From W0P28-013 sp964570565 (GTDB taxonomy: Bacteria > Bacteroidota > Bacteroidia > Bacteroidales > Paludibacteraceae), in NCBI GenBank assembly GCA_964570565.1, contig CAZMYT010000006.1, forward strand, positions 1-64,000: a stretch of 64,000 bases of DNA. The letters are read 5' to 3'. Positions 33,958 through 41,696 of this stretch are shown here, in pieces; the first letter of the stretch is position 1; each line of letters begins with the position of its first letter. The notes beneath the pieces are model-generated. The model did not search any database and had not been told where the DNA came from. It saw only the letters and a program-made list of their open reading frames with translations. Made by a program: the position numbers and the translations under genes.

Positions 33958-34800
33958 ATGGATTTCTTTAAAGAAATATTTAGGTTTTTTATTGCAAAAG
34001 ATTATTCTTTGGCTTCAAAATTTATTGGTTTTATAATTGTTCTTATAGCCATTTTCCTAATCGATAATCTGCTTGGTTTTTCATTCTATTATTCTAATAA
34101 TCAAAAAATAAACCAAATTAGGTCAATTGAAGAGTTAAAAACAGAATGTGCTAACGAGACCGTTATTTATACAATCAACGAGGTCGAAAATGAAATTATA
34201 AATAGAAAAAATGTCATTGAAATTTTCTTAAATCTTTTTAGCAAAGATGCTATTGACAAGAAAAGTGATAAATTATTATCAAAGTCAGATACAATTTATA
34301 TTGTAGTCCATGATACTATTAAACAAATTGAAAAACATACTTATATCCCGTTTGGATATTCGCAATTAGATACTACAAATTTAGATAGTAACTTCGAAGA
34401 ACTAACTTCAATTAAATCTGTATACTTTAAAAAATCATCTTTATACGACGATTCGATTGGAACAAAAGAATTGGTTAGTGAATGTAAAAAGACTCAGTAC
34501 GCATCGAAATCAAGATCTCAATTATGGCATACAATTAGTTCCTCTTATGCGTTGATAATATTGTTTATTTTGTTTCCAATTATTCCATTTGTTCAGAAAG
34601 AATTTAGTTGGAGTATTATTATAGGAATATTATTTTTTATGATTGTAACAGCAGGTTTTATATGGCTTAATCAATATTTATTTGGATTGATCCCTGTGAT
34701 ATTAAATCGACCATGGATAAATTACTTATTAAACTTTAGTGTAGAAACTATAATAATATTGTTAGTTGGAATAATATCAAAAAAAAAATATAAAGTATAA
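33958..34800 (+). CDS. Hypothetical membrane protein with large soluble loop
   Basis: The 280-aa protein has one N-terminal membrane helix (IGFIIVLIAIFLIDNLLGF, about residues 23-41), a soluble part of about 150 residues, and three C-terminal membrane helices (about 198-214, 219-238, 258-276). It is AT-rich and alone between two noncoding stretches, so it looks like independent cargo. It might partner with the NACHT protein or be a superinfection-exclusion protein; neither is shown. Confidence 0.55.
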   Translation: MDFFKEIFRFFIAKDYSLASKFIGFIIVLIAIFLIDNLLGFSFYYSNNQKINQIRSIEELKTECANETVIYTINEVENEIINRKNVIEIFLNLFSKDAIDKKSDKLLSKSDTIYIVVHDTIKQIEKHTYIPFGYSQLDTTNLDSNFEELTSIKSVYFKKSSLYDDSIGTKELVSECKKTQYASKSRSQLWHTISSSYALIILFILFPIIPFVQKEFSWSIIIGILFFMIVTAGFIWLNQYLFGLIPVILNRPWINYLLNFSVETIIILLVGIISKKKYKV

Positions 34801-34976
34801 CAAACGCTTTTACTCTTTTTTATGTTTATTCTAATAATTAAATATATTTCTCAGAATTGCAGAACCATCGCACGAGAGGGAAACTTCCACTCTCACTCAT
34901 AAACTAGAATTTTTACAACAGTTGATTTGACTTTCTCCCATATCCTTAACAACATCTAAATTTACAATATCTTTAC

Positions 34977-35009
34977 AAAGCGCCCCTAATCAGGGCGCTT
35001 TGTTTTTTT
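34977..35009 (+). terminator. Terminator before umuDC
   Basis: AAAGCGCCC pairs with GGGCGCTTT around a short loop, followed by GTTTTTTT. Confidence 0.85.
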
Positions 35010-35065
35010 AGCTTCAAAAAAAATAGTTTTCTCCCGTCACTATTTTTTTATTTGTGTTTAATGAT

Positions 35066-35073
35066 TACTTTTG
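35066..35073 (+). promoter_or_regulatory. -7 box of umuDC
   Basis: TACTTTTG matches the consensus, about 90 bases before umuD. I do not see a convincing LexA-type palindrome, so SOS control is unproven. Confidence 0.5.
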
Positions 35074-35162
35074 AAGAGTGAACAGCTCGGTATTTGTTTG
35101 CACAGGATGACCTTATTTACAGCCTAGTTAAAGAAATCCTCACATAAATCATCATACAAGCC

Positions 35163-35612
35163 ATGACCAAATCAAAATACAAAGAGCCACCTTTGCTTGA
35201 AATCCTAACGCCTGAAACCGACACGGATTTAAACTTGCCATTTGTCGAAAATGGAATTAGTGCAGGCTTCCCGTCACCAGCATTGGATTTTGTGGATGTA
35301 TCAATTGACCTCAATAAACACTTGATAAAGCACGCCTCAGCCACATTCTATGGCCGCGTGAAAGGCGATTCCCTCAAAAATGCAGGGATTGAAAATGGTG
35401 ACCTATTAGTAATTGACAGGAGTTTGGAACCTATCAATGGCAAGATTGCCGTTTGCTACATTGACGGTGAATTTACTGCCAAACGTATTCAAATCAATAA
35501 GCACGAAATTTGGTTGATTCCCGAAAATGAAAATTATAAGCCGATACGGGTCACAGAAGACAATAATTTTCTCATTTGGGGTATCGTTACGTTTGTCATA
35601 AAGGCGGTGTAA
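35163..35612 (+). CDS. umuD: UmuD-like SOS mutagenesis peptidase
   Basis: The 149-aa protein is an S24 family peptidase. NGISAGFPSPA holds the Ala-Gly self-cleavage site (about 36-37), GRVKGDSLKNAGI carries the catalytic Ser and NGKIAVCYIDG the catalytic Lys. RecA filaments trigger its cleavage to UmuD', the partner of UmuC in error-prone polymerase V. It lies 3 bases before umuC. The length is normal and the active site intact. Confidence 0.93.
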   Translation: MTKSKYKEPPLLEILTPETDTDLNLPFVENGISAGFPSPALDFVDVSIDLNKHLIKHASATFYGRVKGDSLKNAGIENGDLLVIDRSLEPINGKIAVCYIDGEFTAKRIQINKHEIWLIPENENYKPIRVTEDNNFLIWGIVTFVIKAV

Positions 35613-35615
35613 GGT

Positions 35616-36875
35616 ATGTATGCGCTTATTGATTGCAACAACTTCTACGCTTCATGCGAGCGTGTGTTCCGTCCTGATTTGAACGGAAAGCCAATCGTCG
35701 TGTTATCCAATAACGACGGATGTGTTATTGCACGGAGTAATGAGGCAAAAGAGTTAGGCATTCCAATGGGTGCACCTGCCTTTGAGTATGAATCCCTTTT
35801 CAAAAAACAAAACGTAAACGTTTTTTCTGCCAATTTCGCTTTATATGGCGATATGAGTAATCGGGTGATGTCCATCCTTTCGGACTATAGTCCCGAAATG
35901 GAGATTTACAGTATCGACGAATGTTTCCTAAAGCTCACAGGCTTTGAACACTATAATCTACTCGATTATGGTCAACAAATGCGCCAAAAGGTTGTTAAGT
36001 GGACGGGCGTTCCTGTTAGCGTGGGATTCGCACCCACCAAGTCATTAGCCAAATTAGCCAATCGTATCGCCAAGAAATACCCTGAACATACGCAAGGGGT
36101 CTATTGCATTGACACCGACGAAAAGCGCGAGAAAGCCCTCAAATGGTTGAAAGTGGGCGATGTGTGGGGTATAGGCAGACAACACGCCAAACGATTACAA
36201 GAGATAGGCTGCAAAACAGCTTATGATTTTACCTGTTTATCCGAGAACTGGGTCAAGAAGAATATGTCCGTAGTAGGATGGCGACTTCAATGTGACTTAC
36301 AAAGCATTCCGACATTTGACCTGGAAGCGGTGCAACCCAAACAATCAATCGCTACCACTAGGACGTTTGAGGAAGATTATACCGAGTACGCTCAGCTCGC
36401 AGAACGCGTGAGCACCTTTGCCTCGATGTGTGCCGAGAAATTACGCCGTCAGAAGTCCTGTTGTGGCTCGCTCATGGTCTTTGTTCTGACCAATAGGCAC
36501 AGAACCGACCGACCACAATATAGCCGTAATTTGGCTGTTAAAATGCCGTTTTATACGAGTTCCACATTGGAGATAGTTGATTTTGCCCTCAAAGCCCTTA
36601 AACAAATCTACCAACCAGGCTATAGCTATAAAAAAGCAGGGGTGGTGGTGCAGGACTTTGTTCCTGAAAACGAAGTGCAACCAAAACTTTTCGATAGCCG
36701 CGATGCACGACAAATTCCCCTCATGAAAGCCATTGACAAAATCAATGCCCAATTCGGACAACAGAAAATACGCCTGGCATCCCAGGACCCTAAACGGGTC
36801 TGGAAGATGAAACAGGAGAAATTATCGCCTCGTTACACGACAGATTTAATGGAAATTATAACAATAAATGTTTAA
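35616..36875 (+). CDS. umuC: UmuC-like Y-family DNA polymerase
   Basis: The 419-aa protein opens with MYALIDCNNFYASCERVFRP, the UmuC/DinB palm start with the first metal Asp, and contains YSIDECFL (second acidic cluster, about 99-106), the GIGRQHAKRL helix-hairpin-helix thumb and a little-finger domain. It copies damaged DNA with low fidelity together with UmuD'. It is intact. Mobile elements of Bacteroidota often carry umuDC, perhaps to survive SOS induction that also excises the element. Confidence 0.93.
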   Translation: MYALIDCNNFYASCERVFRPDLNGKPIVVLSNNDGCVIARSNEAKELGIPMGAPAFEYESLFKKQNVNVFSANFALYGDMSNRVMSILSDYSPEMEIYSIDECFLKLTGFEHYNLLDYGQQMRQKVVKWTGVPVSVGFAPTKSLAKLANRIAKKYPEHTQGVYCIDTDEKREKALKWLKVGDVWGIGRQHAKRLQEIGCKTAYDFTCLSENWVKKNMSVVGWRLQCDLQSIPTFDLEAVQPKQSIATTRTFEEDYTEYAQLAERVSTFASMCAEKLRRQKSCCGSLMVFVLTNRHRTDRPQYSRNLAVKMPFYTSSTLEIVDFALKALKQIYQPGYSYKKAGVVVQDFVPENEVQPKLFDSRDARQIPLMKAIDKINAQFGQQKIRLASQDPKRVWKMKQEKLSPRYTTDLMEIITINV

Positions 36876-36886
36876 TTCGACTTACT

Positions 36887-37387
36887 ATGAACGGAATACA
36901 AGATATGATTTATGTAGACGAAATTGAGCTACAATCGAGTATTATTCGCCGATCTGTGGAACATTTGCAAGTAGCCAACGAAAATTTTGATCATGTCGGA
37001 ATATGGGGTTCGTTGCAATCAATTCTCATTGCATCTGGAAACATCTCAAAAATTCTTTGGCCAAATAAAAAATATCAAGAACGTGGAGAAAGATTGAGGA
37101 AAATGCTCAAGGTTGAGAAAAACAATCCTCTTAATAATAGAAAATTTAGAAATCTTTTTTTTGAGCATTATGATGAAATGGTTGAGGAGTGGTTTGAAAT
37201 ACAATCTCAAGGAGTATATATTGATTTAGCAATGAATCCCTCTTTAGGAATAGATAATCATTTTGTACATCGAGGATATAATTCATTTAATAATACATTA
37301 GTGTTTCGGGATGAGATATTTGATTTGAATGAAATACTTGAAGAAATAGAAAAATTATCTCAAAGTTGTAAAAATTTTTGGAATTAG
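36887..37387 (+). CDS. Hypothetical protein downstream of umuC
   Basis: The 166-aa soluble, largely helical protein starts 11 bases after umuC, so it is probably co-transcribed with umuDC. It shows no membrane span or motif that I recognise (IWGSLQSILIASGNISKILW in the middle; FEHYDEMVEEWFE later). Its composition is more AT-rich than umuC, which suggests a separate origin. Confidence 0.5.
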   Translation: MNGIQDMIYVDEIELQSSIIRRSVEHLQVANENFDHVGIWGSLQSILIASGNISKILWPNKKYQERGERLRKMLKVEKNNPLNNRKFRNLFFEHYDEMVEEWFEIQSQGVYIDLAMNPSLGIDNHFVHRGYNSFNNTLVFRDEIFDLNEILEEIEKLSQSCKNFWN

Positions 37388-37433
37388 ATTTCAAAGAATT
37401 TTTGAATTCATATTTCTCATTTAATCAATAATT

Positions 37434-37468
37434 AACCAAAGCGATCCAAACGGGTCGCTTTGGTTTTA
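37434..37468 (+). terminator. Terminator after the umuDC operon
   Basis: AACCAAAGCGATCC pairs with GGGTCGCTTTGGTT (one wobble), followed by TT. Beyond it (37470-37560) there is only a degenerate AT-rich repeat with ATTAAACCC/ACACATTAAA units. Confidence 0.85.
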
Positions 37469-37588
37469 CCCCTAACCCTTACCCCTAGGCATTAAATATT
37501 AAACCCTACACACTAAACATTACACATTAAACCCTTCCAAACCCTTATAAAGCAGAATAAACCCTTTTAAATCCGTTCAAAGCCGACG

Positions 37589-37619
37589 AAAGCCTTACAA
37601 CCCTGTAAGGCTTTTTTTT
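37589..37619 (+). terminator. Second terminator before the virion operon
   Basis: AAAGCCTTACA pairs with TGTAAGGCTTT and runs into TTTTTG. Together with the preceding terminator it isolates the late operon. Confidence 0.85.
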
Positions 37620-37626
37620 GTGCCCG

Positions 37627-37634
37627 TATCTTTG
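37627..37634 (+). promoter_or_regulatory. -7 box of the virion-like operon
   Basis: TATCTTTG fits the -7 consensus 8 bases after the terminator and about 50 bases before the first small gene. No clear -33 box is present, so an activator may be needed. Confidence 0.5.
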
Positions 37635-37682
37635 TTATCGCTTAATCGCACAATGGTGTGCAAAACCTATAAATGAACAGTT

Positions 37683-37820
37683 ATGCCAAAAATGACCAAA
37701 AAGGAATTAGGGGCTATGGGCAAAAAAATCATGACCAAAGCCAAAGCTATTCGCAAAGCCAATCCACGTAAAAAATGGACATCCTGTGTGAAAGAAGCAG
37801 GAAAAACCTACAGACAATAA
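37683..37820 (+). CDS. Tiny basic protein, probable virion DNA-binding protein
   Basis: The 45-aa frame is very lysine/arginine-rich. Its second half, AIRKANPRKKWTSCVKEAGK, follows a motif (IR-x-x-NP/HP-x-x-KW-x-x-x-V-K-x-AG) that I recall from short basic proteins of tailless and large DNA viruses. It would neutralise or condense DNA in the particle. It opens the late operon. The frame is too short for statistical support, but the leader and composition are convincing. Confidence 0.6.
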   Translation: MPKMTKKELGAMGKKIMTKAKAIRKANPRKKWTSCVKEAGKTYRQ

Positions 37821-37944
37821 CATCTGAACATACAGTTAAAAACAGTTGGGCAACGAGGCTATGAGATAGAGAGGGAGAAACTTTGATACGAAGCATTACA
37901 CAGGAATGTTAATGCACCTCAAAACGGTTGGAAACAAGAAGGCA

Positions 37945-37981
37945 CTCCGAAGCCATTTAGTTGGCGATGCGGAGATTTTTT
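37945..37981 (+). terminator. Hairpin between the basic protein and membrane protein genes
   Basis: CTCCG and CGGAG form the base of a stem with inner GCC/GGC pairing and are followed by a run of Ts. It may be an attenuator. The surrounding 190 bases carry no convincing gene. Confidence 0.5.
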
Positions 37982-38012
37982 GAACTTTTTTTAATTTAAA
38001 AATAATTGAATC

Positions 38013-38159
38013 ATGAAAGATTTATTTAGTAAAACGTCAACCGTAGTTATTCTACTTATTTTGGTAGGTGGCGCAGTTGTGTATTTTGGCATGAAAGCCA
38101 ACAAAAAGGCGGAAGCTGCCGATCCTTCAAAGGAAGCCACTGAAAAAGTAGGCGAATAA
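38013..38159 (+). CDS. Small single-span membrane protein
   Basis: The 48-aa frame has one membrane helix (VVILLILVGGAVVYFGMKA) and a short charged tail. It precedes the candidate capsid gene by 39 bases. It fits the many small membrane proteins that surround the internal membrane of PM2/PRD1-like virions. Function is inferred. Confidence 0.6.
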   Translation: MKDLFSKTSTVVILLILVGGAVVYFGMKANKKAEAADPSKEATEKVGE

Positions 38160-38198
38160 GCTTTATCAAGTAATTAACAAATAACATTTTTAGAAAAA

Positions 38199-38873
38199 AT
38201 GGCAAAAGAAAACATTATTACCGATGCTTATGCCGGTAAAACTTTAACTCAAGAAGCAGCCGAAAGACGTCGCAAAGGTTTTTCAGGTTTTGATGGTGCA
38301 ACGTTCATTGACGAACGTAACAACGGTATGAATGTGCATATCGCGTTGACAAACTCGGGTGCAGAAGACAAACGTATTGCTTTGTTTGCAGGTGATTTGG
38401 AAAACGTAGCCGAAATCCTTAAAGTAGCAGGTCTTTCTGTAGATGCTGTGGCTGTTGAGGGTGCTGTTATCACCAAAACAGTTGGTGAAACTACTACAAC
38501 CGTAGTAAGCTGTATCGCTAAAAACTTAGCATACTTGCAACGTTACATTAAACGTAACCCTTCTCGTATCAGTAAAGTGCAGTTGACCACTGACGACCAG
38601 TCACAGTTCAACAAAGAAATCACTGTAACCAAAATTTGTCCGTTCCAAGGTATGGGCTCACAGTCATTCTTACCAATGACCTATAAAGCTCCTGGTGACA
38701 ACTCTGAAAAAATGGTGGTAATCGACTTCAAACATTTGCAAGTGGATGATCAAACCGTAATGGATGTAGTGGTTGGTGCAGGTCGCACACTCTATTTGTC
38801 AATCTTTTTCGGAGCTTCAAACAATGGTGCTTACACCTTGGATGCGCAAGCTCACGAATTGTTAGGCAACTAA
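38199..38873 (+). CDS. Candidate major capsid protein
   Basis: The 224-aa soluble protein is the only non-membrane protein of this size early in the virion operon, and its codon choice is the most regular and host-like of the element, suggesting high expression. It is beta-rich with alternating strands (KIVQ-type: ISKVQLTTDDQSQFNKEITV, then MVVIDFKHLQVDD and TLYLSIFFGAS). The N-terminus is basic and helical (AAERRRKGFSG). Position and composition fit a jelly-roll capsid protein. It is shorter than PM2 P2 (269 aa), so single versus double jelly-roll is open. A structure prediction would decide. Confidence 0.5.
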   Translation: MAKENIITDAYAGKTLTQEAAERRRKGFSGFDGATFIDERNNGMNVHIALTNSGAEDKRIALFAGDLENVAEILKVAGLSVDAVAVEGAVITKTVGETTTTVVSCIAKNLAYLQRYIKRNPSRISKVQLTTDDQSQFNKEITVTKICPFQGMGSQSFLPMTYKAPGDNSEKMVVIDFKHLQVDDQTVMDVVVGAGRTLYLSIFFGASNNGAYTLDAQAHELLGN

Positions 38874-38885
38874 TTTCATCGTGCC

Positions 38886-39452
38886 ATGAACCAAAGAACG
38901 CTCAAAAAATACTTTGAAACAGCGCTTACTCTTGCCGATGAGGGCAAGGTAAAGCGTCTGTTTGCAAGCCTCGGTTATCGTGATTATCAAAAAATCACGC
39001 CCGAGATGTGCATCGAAGCGCTGAATGCTCATGGCGATAAATTCTCACAACCTTTTGGAACGTTGGCAAAGAGCGCTTTGTCAACGCCCAAAGTGGAAAG
39101 TTTTATGGCTGCACACGGAATCGACCTCTTAACCGGTGTTGATGTTCCAACAGCAACTACCGCACCGGCTGTAACGCAGGTCGCTAGTGTTGGCACAAAA
39201 CCGTCTAGTGGTTCTTCGGGCTTAAATCTGTTTAATAGTATCTCCAATTTCTTGATTGATGGTGTTAAGAGTGCATCTGACCTCATCAATACCATGAAAG
39301 GACGGGATGTTTTATTGGCAGAGGCAACCCTCGAACAACAGAGAGCCAATACCGCAGCAGCAACAAAAACGACTAACTGGGTGGCTGTCATTGGCATTCT
39401 CGCAGTGGTTGTGGTTGTGATTGTCGGCGTGGTGCTCTTAAAGAAAAAATAA
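38886..39452 (+). CDS. Virion-like protein with C-terminal membrane anchor
   Basis: The 188-aa protein has a helical N-terminal domain (about 1-75), a Thr/Ala/Ser-rich linker (about 84-110), an amphipathic helix and a C-terminal membrane helix (WVAVIGILAVVVVVIVGVVL) ending in KKK. It starts 12 bases after the candidate capsid gene. A membrane-anchored minor capsid or cement role is plausible. No family recognised. Confidence 0.5.
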   Translation: MNQRTLKKYFETALTLADEGKVKRLFASLGYRDYQKITPEMCIEALNAHGDKFSQPFGTLAKSALSTPKVESFMAAHGIDLLTGVDVPTATTAPAVTQVASVGTKPSSGSSGLNLFNSISNFLIDGVKSASDLINTMKGRDVLLAEATLEQQRANTAAATKTTNWVAVIGILAVVVVVIVGVVLLKKK

Positions 39453-39494
39453 TATCGCAATCTGTTTTGTCTTGTTTGATCTCTGTATTAGTGG

Positions 39495-39528
39495 AAGGGC
39501 TTGCTTGATGTCAAGCAAGCCCTTTTTT
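39495..39528 (+). terminator. Terminator after the capsid gene pair
   Basis: AAGGGCTTGCTTGA pairs perfectly with TCAAGCAAGCCCTT across TG, followed by TTTT. It probably makes the capsid transcript more abundant than downstream genes. Confidence 0.88.
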
Positions 39529-39536
39529 ATTAAATA

Positions 39537-40124
39537 ATGAAAACAATCTATACTGACATAGCTCCTTTTGTTCAAAATTCGCCTGCTGCTGTCGACAGAA
39601 CGAATGGTATTTTGTATATCAATCCCAAACTATTCAACCGCTTAACGCCTTTTCAAAAGAAATTCGTTAAGTATCACGAAATGGGGCATTACAAATTCCA
39701 AACGTCTGATGAATTGGTGGCCGATGCGTACGCATTCGACCAATTGGCAGGTACAGAGTTTCGGTCGCTTAAACAGGCACTAGGGTGTATTAATGACGTG
39801 TTGAGCGAAAACAACCCGACCAAAAAGATACGGTATGATGCGCTTTACAAAAGAGCCCTCGAATGGGATTATAAGAATACAGGCAATCTATTGGCTAAAC
39901 GGGAACTGGATTTTATCAATACGGGTAGAATAGAAAAGTGGGTGAGTGCATCCGAGAAAAACACGCTTGCCATGAGTGAATTTACCAAAACGCTACTCAC
40001 GAGCCTCACGGGTGACAAGGTGGTTGACAATAACGCTTCTCAAACGAAAACCAACACCTTGCTGATAGGGGCGGTTATCATGGTCGTGTTATTCATTTTT
40101 TACAAAACACAATTTTCAGACTAA
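39537..40124 (+). CDS. Membrane-anchored HExxH metallopeptidase-like protein
   Basis: The 195-aa protein has FVKYHEMGHYKF (HExxH at about residues 46-50) and then TSDELVADAYAFD, which supplies a third acidic ligand 14 to 18 residues later, as in gluzincin-type zinc peptidases. A single membrane helix lies at the C-terminus (LLIGAVIMVVLFIFYK). It is therefore displayed on a membrane, with the catalytic part facing outside or into the particle. It may process virion proteins or cut cell-wall peptide bridges during entry. The stop overlaps the next start (TAATG). Confidence 0.65.
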   Translation: MKTIYTDIAPFVQNSPAAVDRTNGILYINPKLFNRLTPFQKKFVKYHEMGHYKFQTSDELVADAYAFDQLAGTEFRSLKQALGCINDVLSENNPTKKIRYDALYKRALEWDYKNTGNLLAKRELDFINTGRIEKWVSASEKNTLAMSEFTKTLLTSLTGDKVVDNNASQTKTNTLLIGAVIMVVLFIFYKTQFSD

Positions 40125-40408
40125 TGGCAGAAAACGCAGTACAACAAGTTGTGTCGGGTGTAAGCTCAAGCCTCAACCCGTGGCAAGAAATTACAAAGGC
40201 TATTAGTAATGCCATAGGATATGTGGTTAATGGCTTTGTACAAACCTCACAAATAGGCGCGAGCCAACGGGTAACACTGAACCAACAAAACAACGATTGG
40301 AACCTCGGAGTTATCAATTCGGGTTCAAAAAATTACGCATTTCTTGCGGTTGGCGTGATTTTGATTATCACACTGATCGTAATTATATCAAAACGCAAAT
40401 CACATTGA
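40124..40408 (+). CDS. Small membrane protein of the virion-like operon
   Basis: The 94-aa protein has an amphipathic N-terminal half (LNPWQEITKAISNAIGYVVN) and a C-terminal membrane helix (FLAVGVILIITLIVIISKR). It overlaps the preceding gene by one base and precedes the next by one base, so it is tightly coupled. Confidence 0.55.
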   Translation: MAENAVQQVVSGVSSSLNPWQEITKAISNAIGYVVNGFVQTSQIGASQRVTLNQQNNDWNLGVINSGSKNYAFLAVGVILIITLIVIISKRKSH

Positions 40409-40409
40409 T

Positions 40410-40562
40410 ATGGCAACAACAAAAGCAGTTGACAATAGCCAAATACAAGAGGCTATCTCTACCAATACAAAGAACAAAGGCGGTATCATATTACTCATTA
40501 CGGTGGTAGTATGCATAATGGCTTTTGTGTTTCTCAAGTACAAACATAACTTTTTAAAGTAA
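40410..40562 (+). CDS. Small membrane protein of the virion-like operon
   Basis: The 50-aa frame begins MATTKAVDNSQIQEAI and ends with one membrane helix (GIILLITVVVCIMAFVFL). Starting one base after the previous stop, it was chosen over a longer shifted frame in the same stretch that would overlap its neighbours. Confidence 0.55.
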   Translation: MATTKAVDNSQIQEAISTNTKNKGGIILLITVVVCIMAFVFLKYKHNFLK

Positions 40563-40568
40563 TTCATC

Positions 40569-40841
40569 ATGGCTTACATTCCAACTTCAATCAACATCTC
40601 GGCAGAACAAGGTCAGCCATCCACGTTTTGGAAATCCGAAACAGGTTTGTTCTATAAAACCAAAGCCGATGCCGTCAAAGACGACAAAACTAAAGCGGTT
40701 AATCCAAATGATTACGCCATCCAAAAATCATTTTGGCAACAACATAAAAAAACAATCCTTGTATCACTCCTTATTTTGGCAGTTGTAGCAGGTGGATTGT
40801 ATCTGTGGAAAAAGGGTCGTATCATCGTTAAAACAGCTTAA
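40569..40841 (+). CDS. Small membrane protein of the virion-like operon
   Basis: The 90-aa protein has a polar N-terminal domain (about 1-58) and a C-terminal membrane helix (TILVSLLILAVVAGGLYLW). Short intergenic gaps on both sides place it in the same operon. Function unknown. Confidence 0.55.
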   Translation: MAYIPTSINISAEQGQPSTFWKSETGLFYKTKADAVKDDKTKAVNPNDYAIQKSFWQQHKKTILVSLLILAVVAGGLYLWKKGRIIVKTA

Positions 40842-40843
40842 TC

Positions 40844-41095
40844 ATGGGACAAATATTTACGATCGGCAACGGGCAACCCCCTTTGGTGGATAAATTTACC
40901 GATGAGCAATTGTCCCAGGAACAAAACCTGGTCGAAACGCCAGGTGAGAACTCCAAAGTGGTGGTCAATGAATACACACGGCCACTATTCCAAATCTATG
41001 GATTTGGTGTTAGCCAAATGTATATCCATTTGACATCTGTCATTCTAATGTCCATTTTGGTACTTATCTCATTGGTTTCAGGCTTTAAAAAGTAA
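40844..41095 (+). CDS. Small membrane protein of the virion-like operon
   Basis: The 83-aa protein has a polar N-terminal half and a C-terminal membrane helix (YIHLTSVILMSILVLISLVS). It is spaced 2 bases from the gene before and 4 bases from the gene after. Function unknown. Confidence 0.55.
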   Translation: MGQIFTIGNGQPPLVDKFTDEQLSQEQNLVETPGENSKVVVNEYTRPLFQIYGFGVSQMYIHLTSVILMSILVLISLVSGFKK

Positions 41096-41099
41096 GGCT

Positions 41100-41504
41100 A
41101 TGAAGAAGAAATTATTTGGAATTATACTCATAGTGGTTATTGTGGCTTTGACGTATTTCTACCTCAAAGGCAAATCAATCACGGACGAAACCACTACCGA
41201 CCAAGATACGGTGGCGACGGATGAACGTCTGAAATTGGATAGCTCCGAAGAAATGCTAAAAATACGCCTAGCCGCAAATGATGCATACAAGGATTTGAAA
41301 GGATGGGGCGCTTTGCACCCTGATCCATACAAACCCATTGTCAAATTTACGCAAGCGCAATTTGCCAAATTTGTAGAATTTTATAAAAATCTATATCCGA
41401 AAGGATTTCAACACCACATCGACAACCAAGGTTTGGCGTGGAACCGAACCTCAGATTTATATCAACTGAAATTAGCTCTAAATCGTTTATTAGCAACTGT
41501 ATGA
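41100..41504 (+). CDS. Membrane protein with GW-type helical domain, copy 1
   Basis: The 134-aa protein starts with a membrane helix (LFGIILIVVIVALTYFYL) and has a soluble helical domain containing NDAYKDLKGWG and later FAKFVEFYKNLYPKGF. The pattern recurs in the proteins at 41697-42143 and 42140-42583, making it the most diverged of three paralogues. It overlaps the next small gene by four bases (ATGA). Confidence 0.6.
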   Translation: MKKKLFGIILIVVIVALTYFYLKGKSITDETTTDQDTVATDERLKLDSSEEMLKIRLAANDAYKDLKGWGALHPDPYKPIVKFTQAQFAKFVEFYKNLYPKGFQHHIDNQGLAWNRTSDLYQLKLALNRLLATV

Positions 41505-41695
41505 AACCAAACCGCAAACCAAAAGTAGACAAATTTGATTATAACGTGACAACCGCGCCAACAACCAACGATACGGATTTATTCTCCGCAGCGGTTAATA
41601 TTGTCATCCCCGTGAAAGACTGGGTATTTATGGGCTGTGCCCTTATGGCTCCAGTGATTCTGTACATTTTGTATAAACTCATTACAAAGAAATAG
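41501..41695 (+). CDS. Small membrane protein of the virion-like operon
   Basis: The 64-aa reading starts at ATG 41501, overlapping the preceding stop (ATGA); a longer frame from 41438 would overlap that gene further. It has a polar N-terminus and one membrane helix (WVFMGCALMAPVILYILYKL). It separates copy 1 and copy 2 of the GW-domain proteins. Confidence 0.55.
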   Translation: MKPNRKPKVDKFDYNVTTAPTTNDTDLFSAAVNIVIPVKDWVFMGCALMAPVILYILYKLITKK

Positions 41696-41696
41696 T

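Larger units (their letters stand above)
34801..35162. other. Noncoding region before umuDC
   Basis: Contains a strong terminator (34977-35009), an inverted repeat GAGAGGGAAACTTCCACTCTC near 34873-34893, and the umuDC -7 box (35066-35073). No gene seen. Confidence 0.6.

Noticed and set aside
37470..37560. A second iteron array before the virion operon
   Set aside because: The ATTAAA/ACACTAAAC units are too degenerate and short to support a claim.
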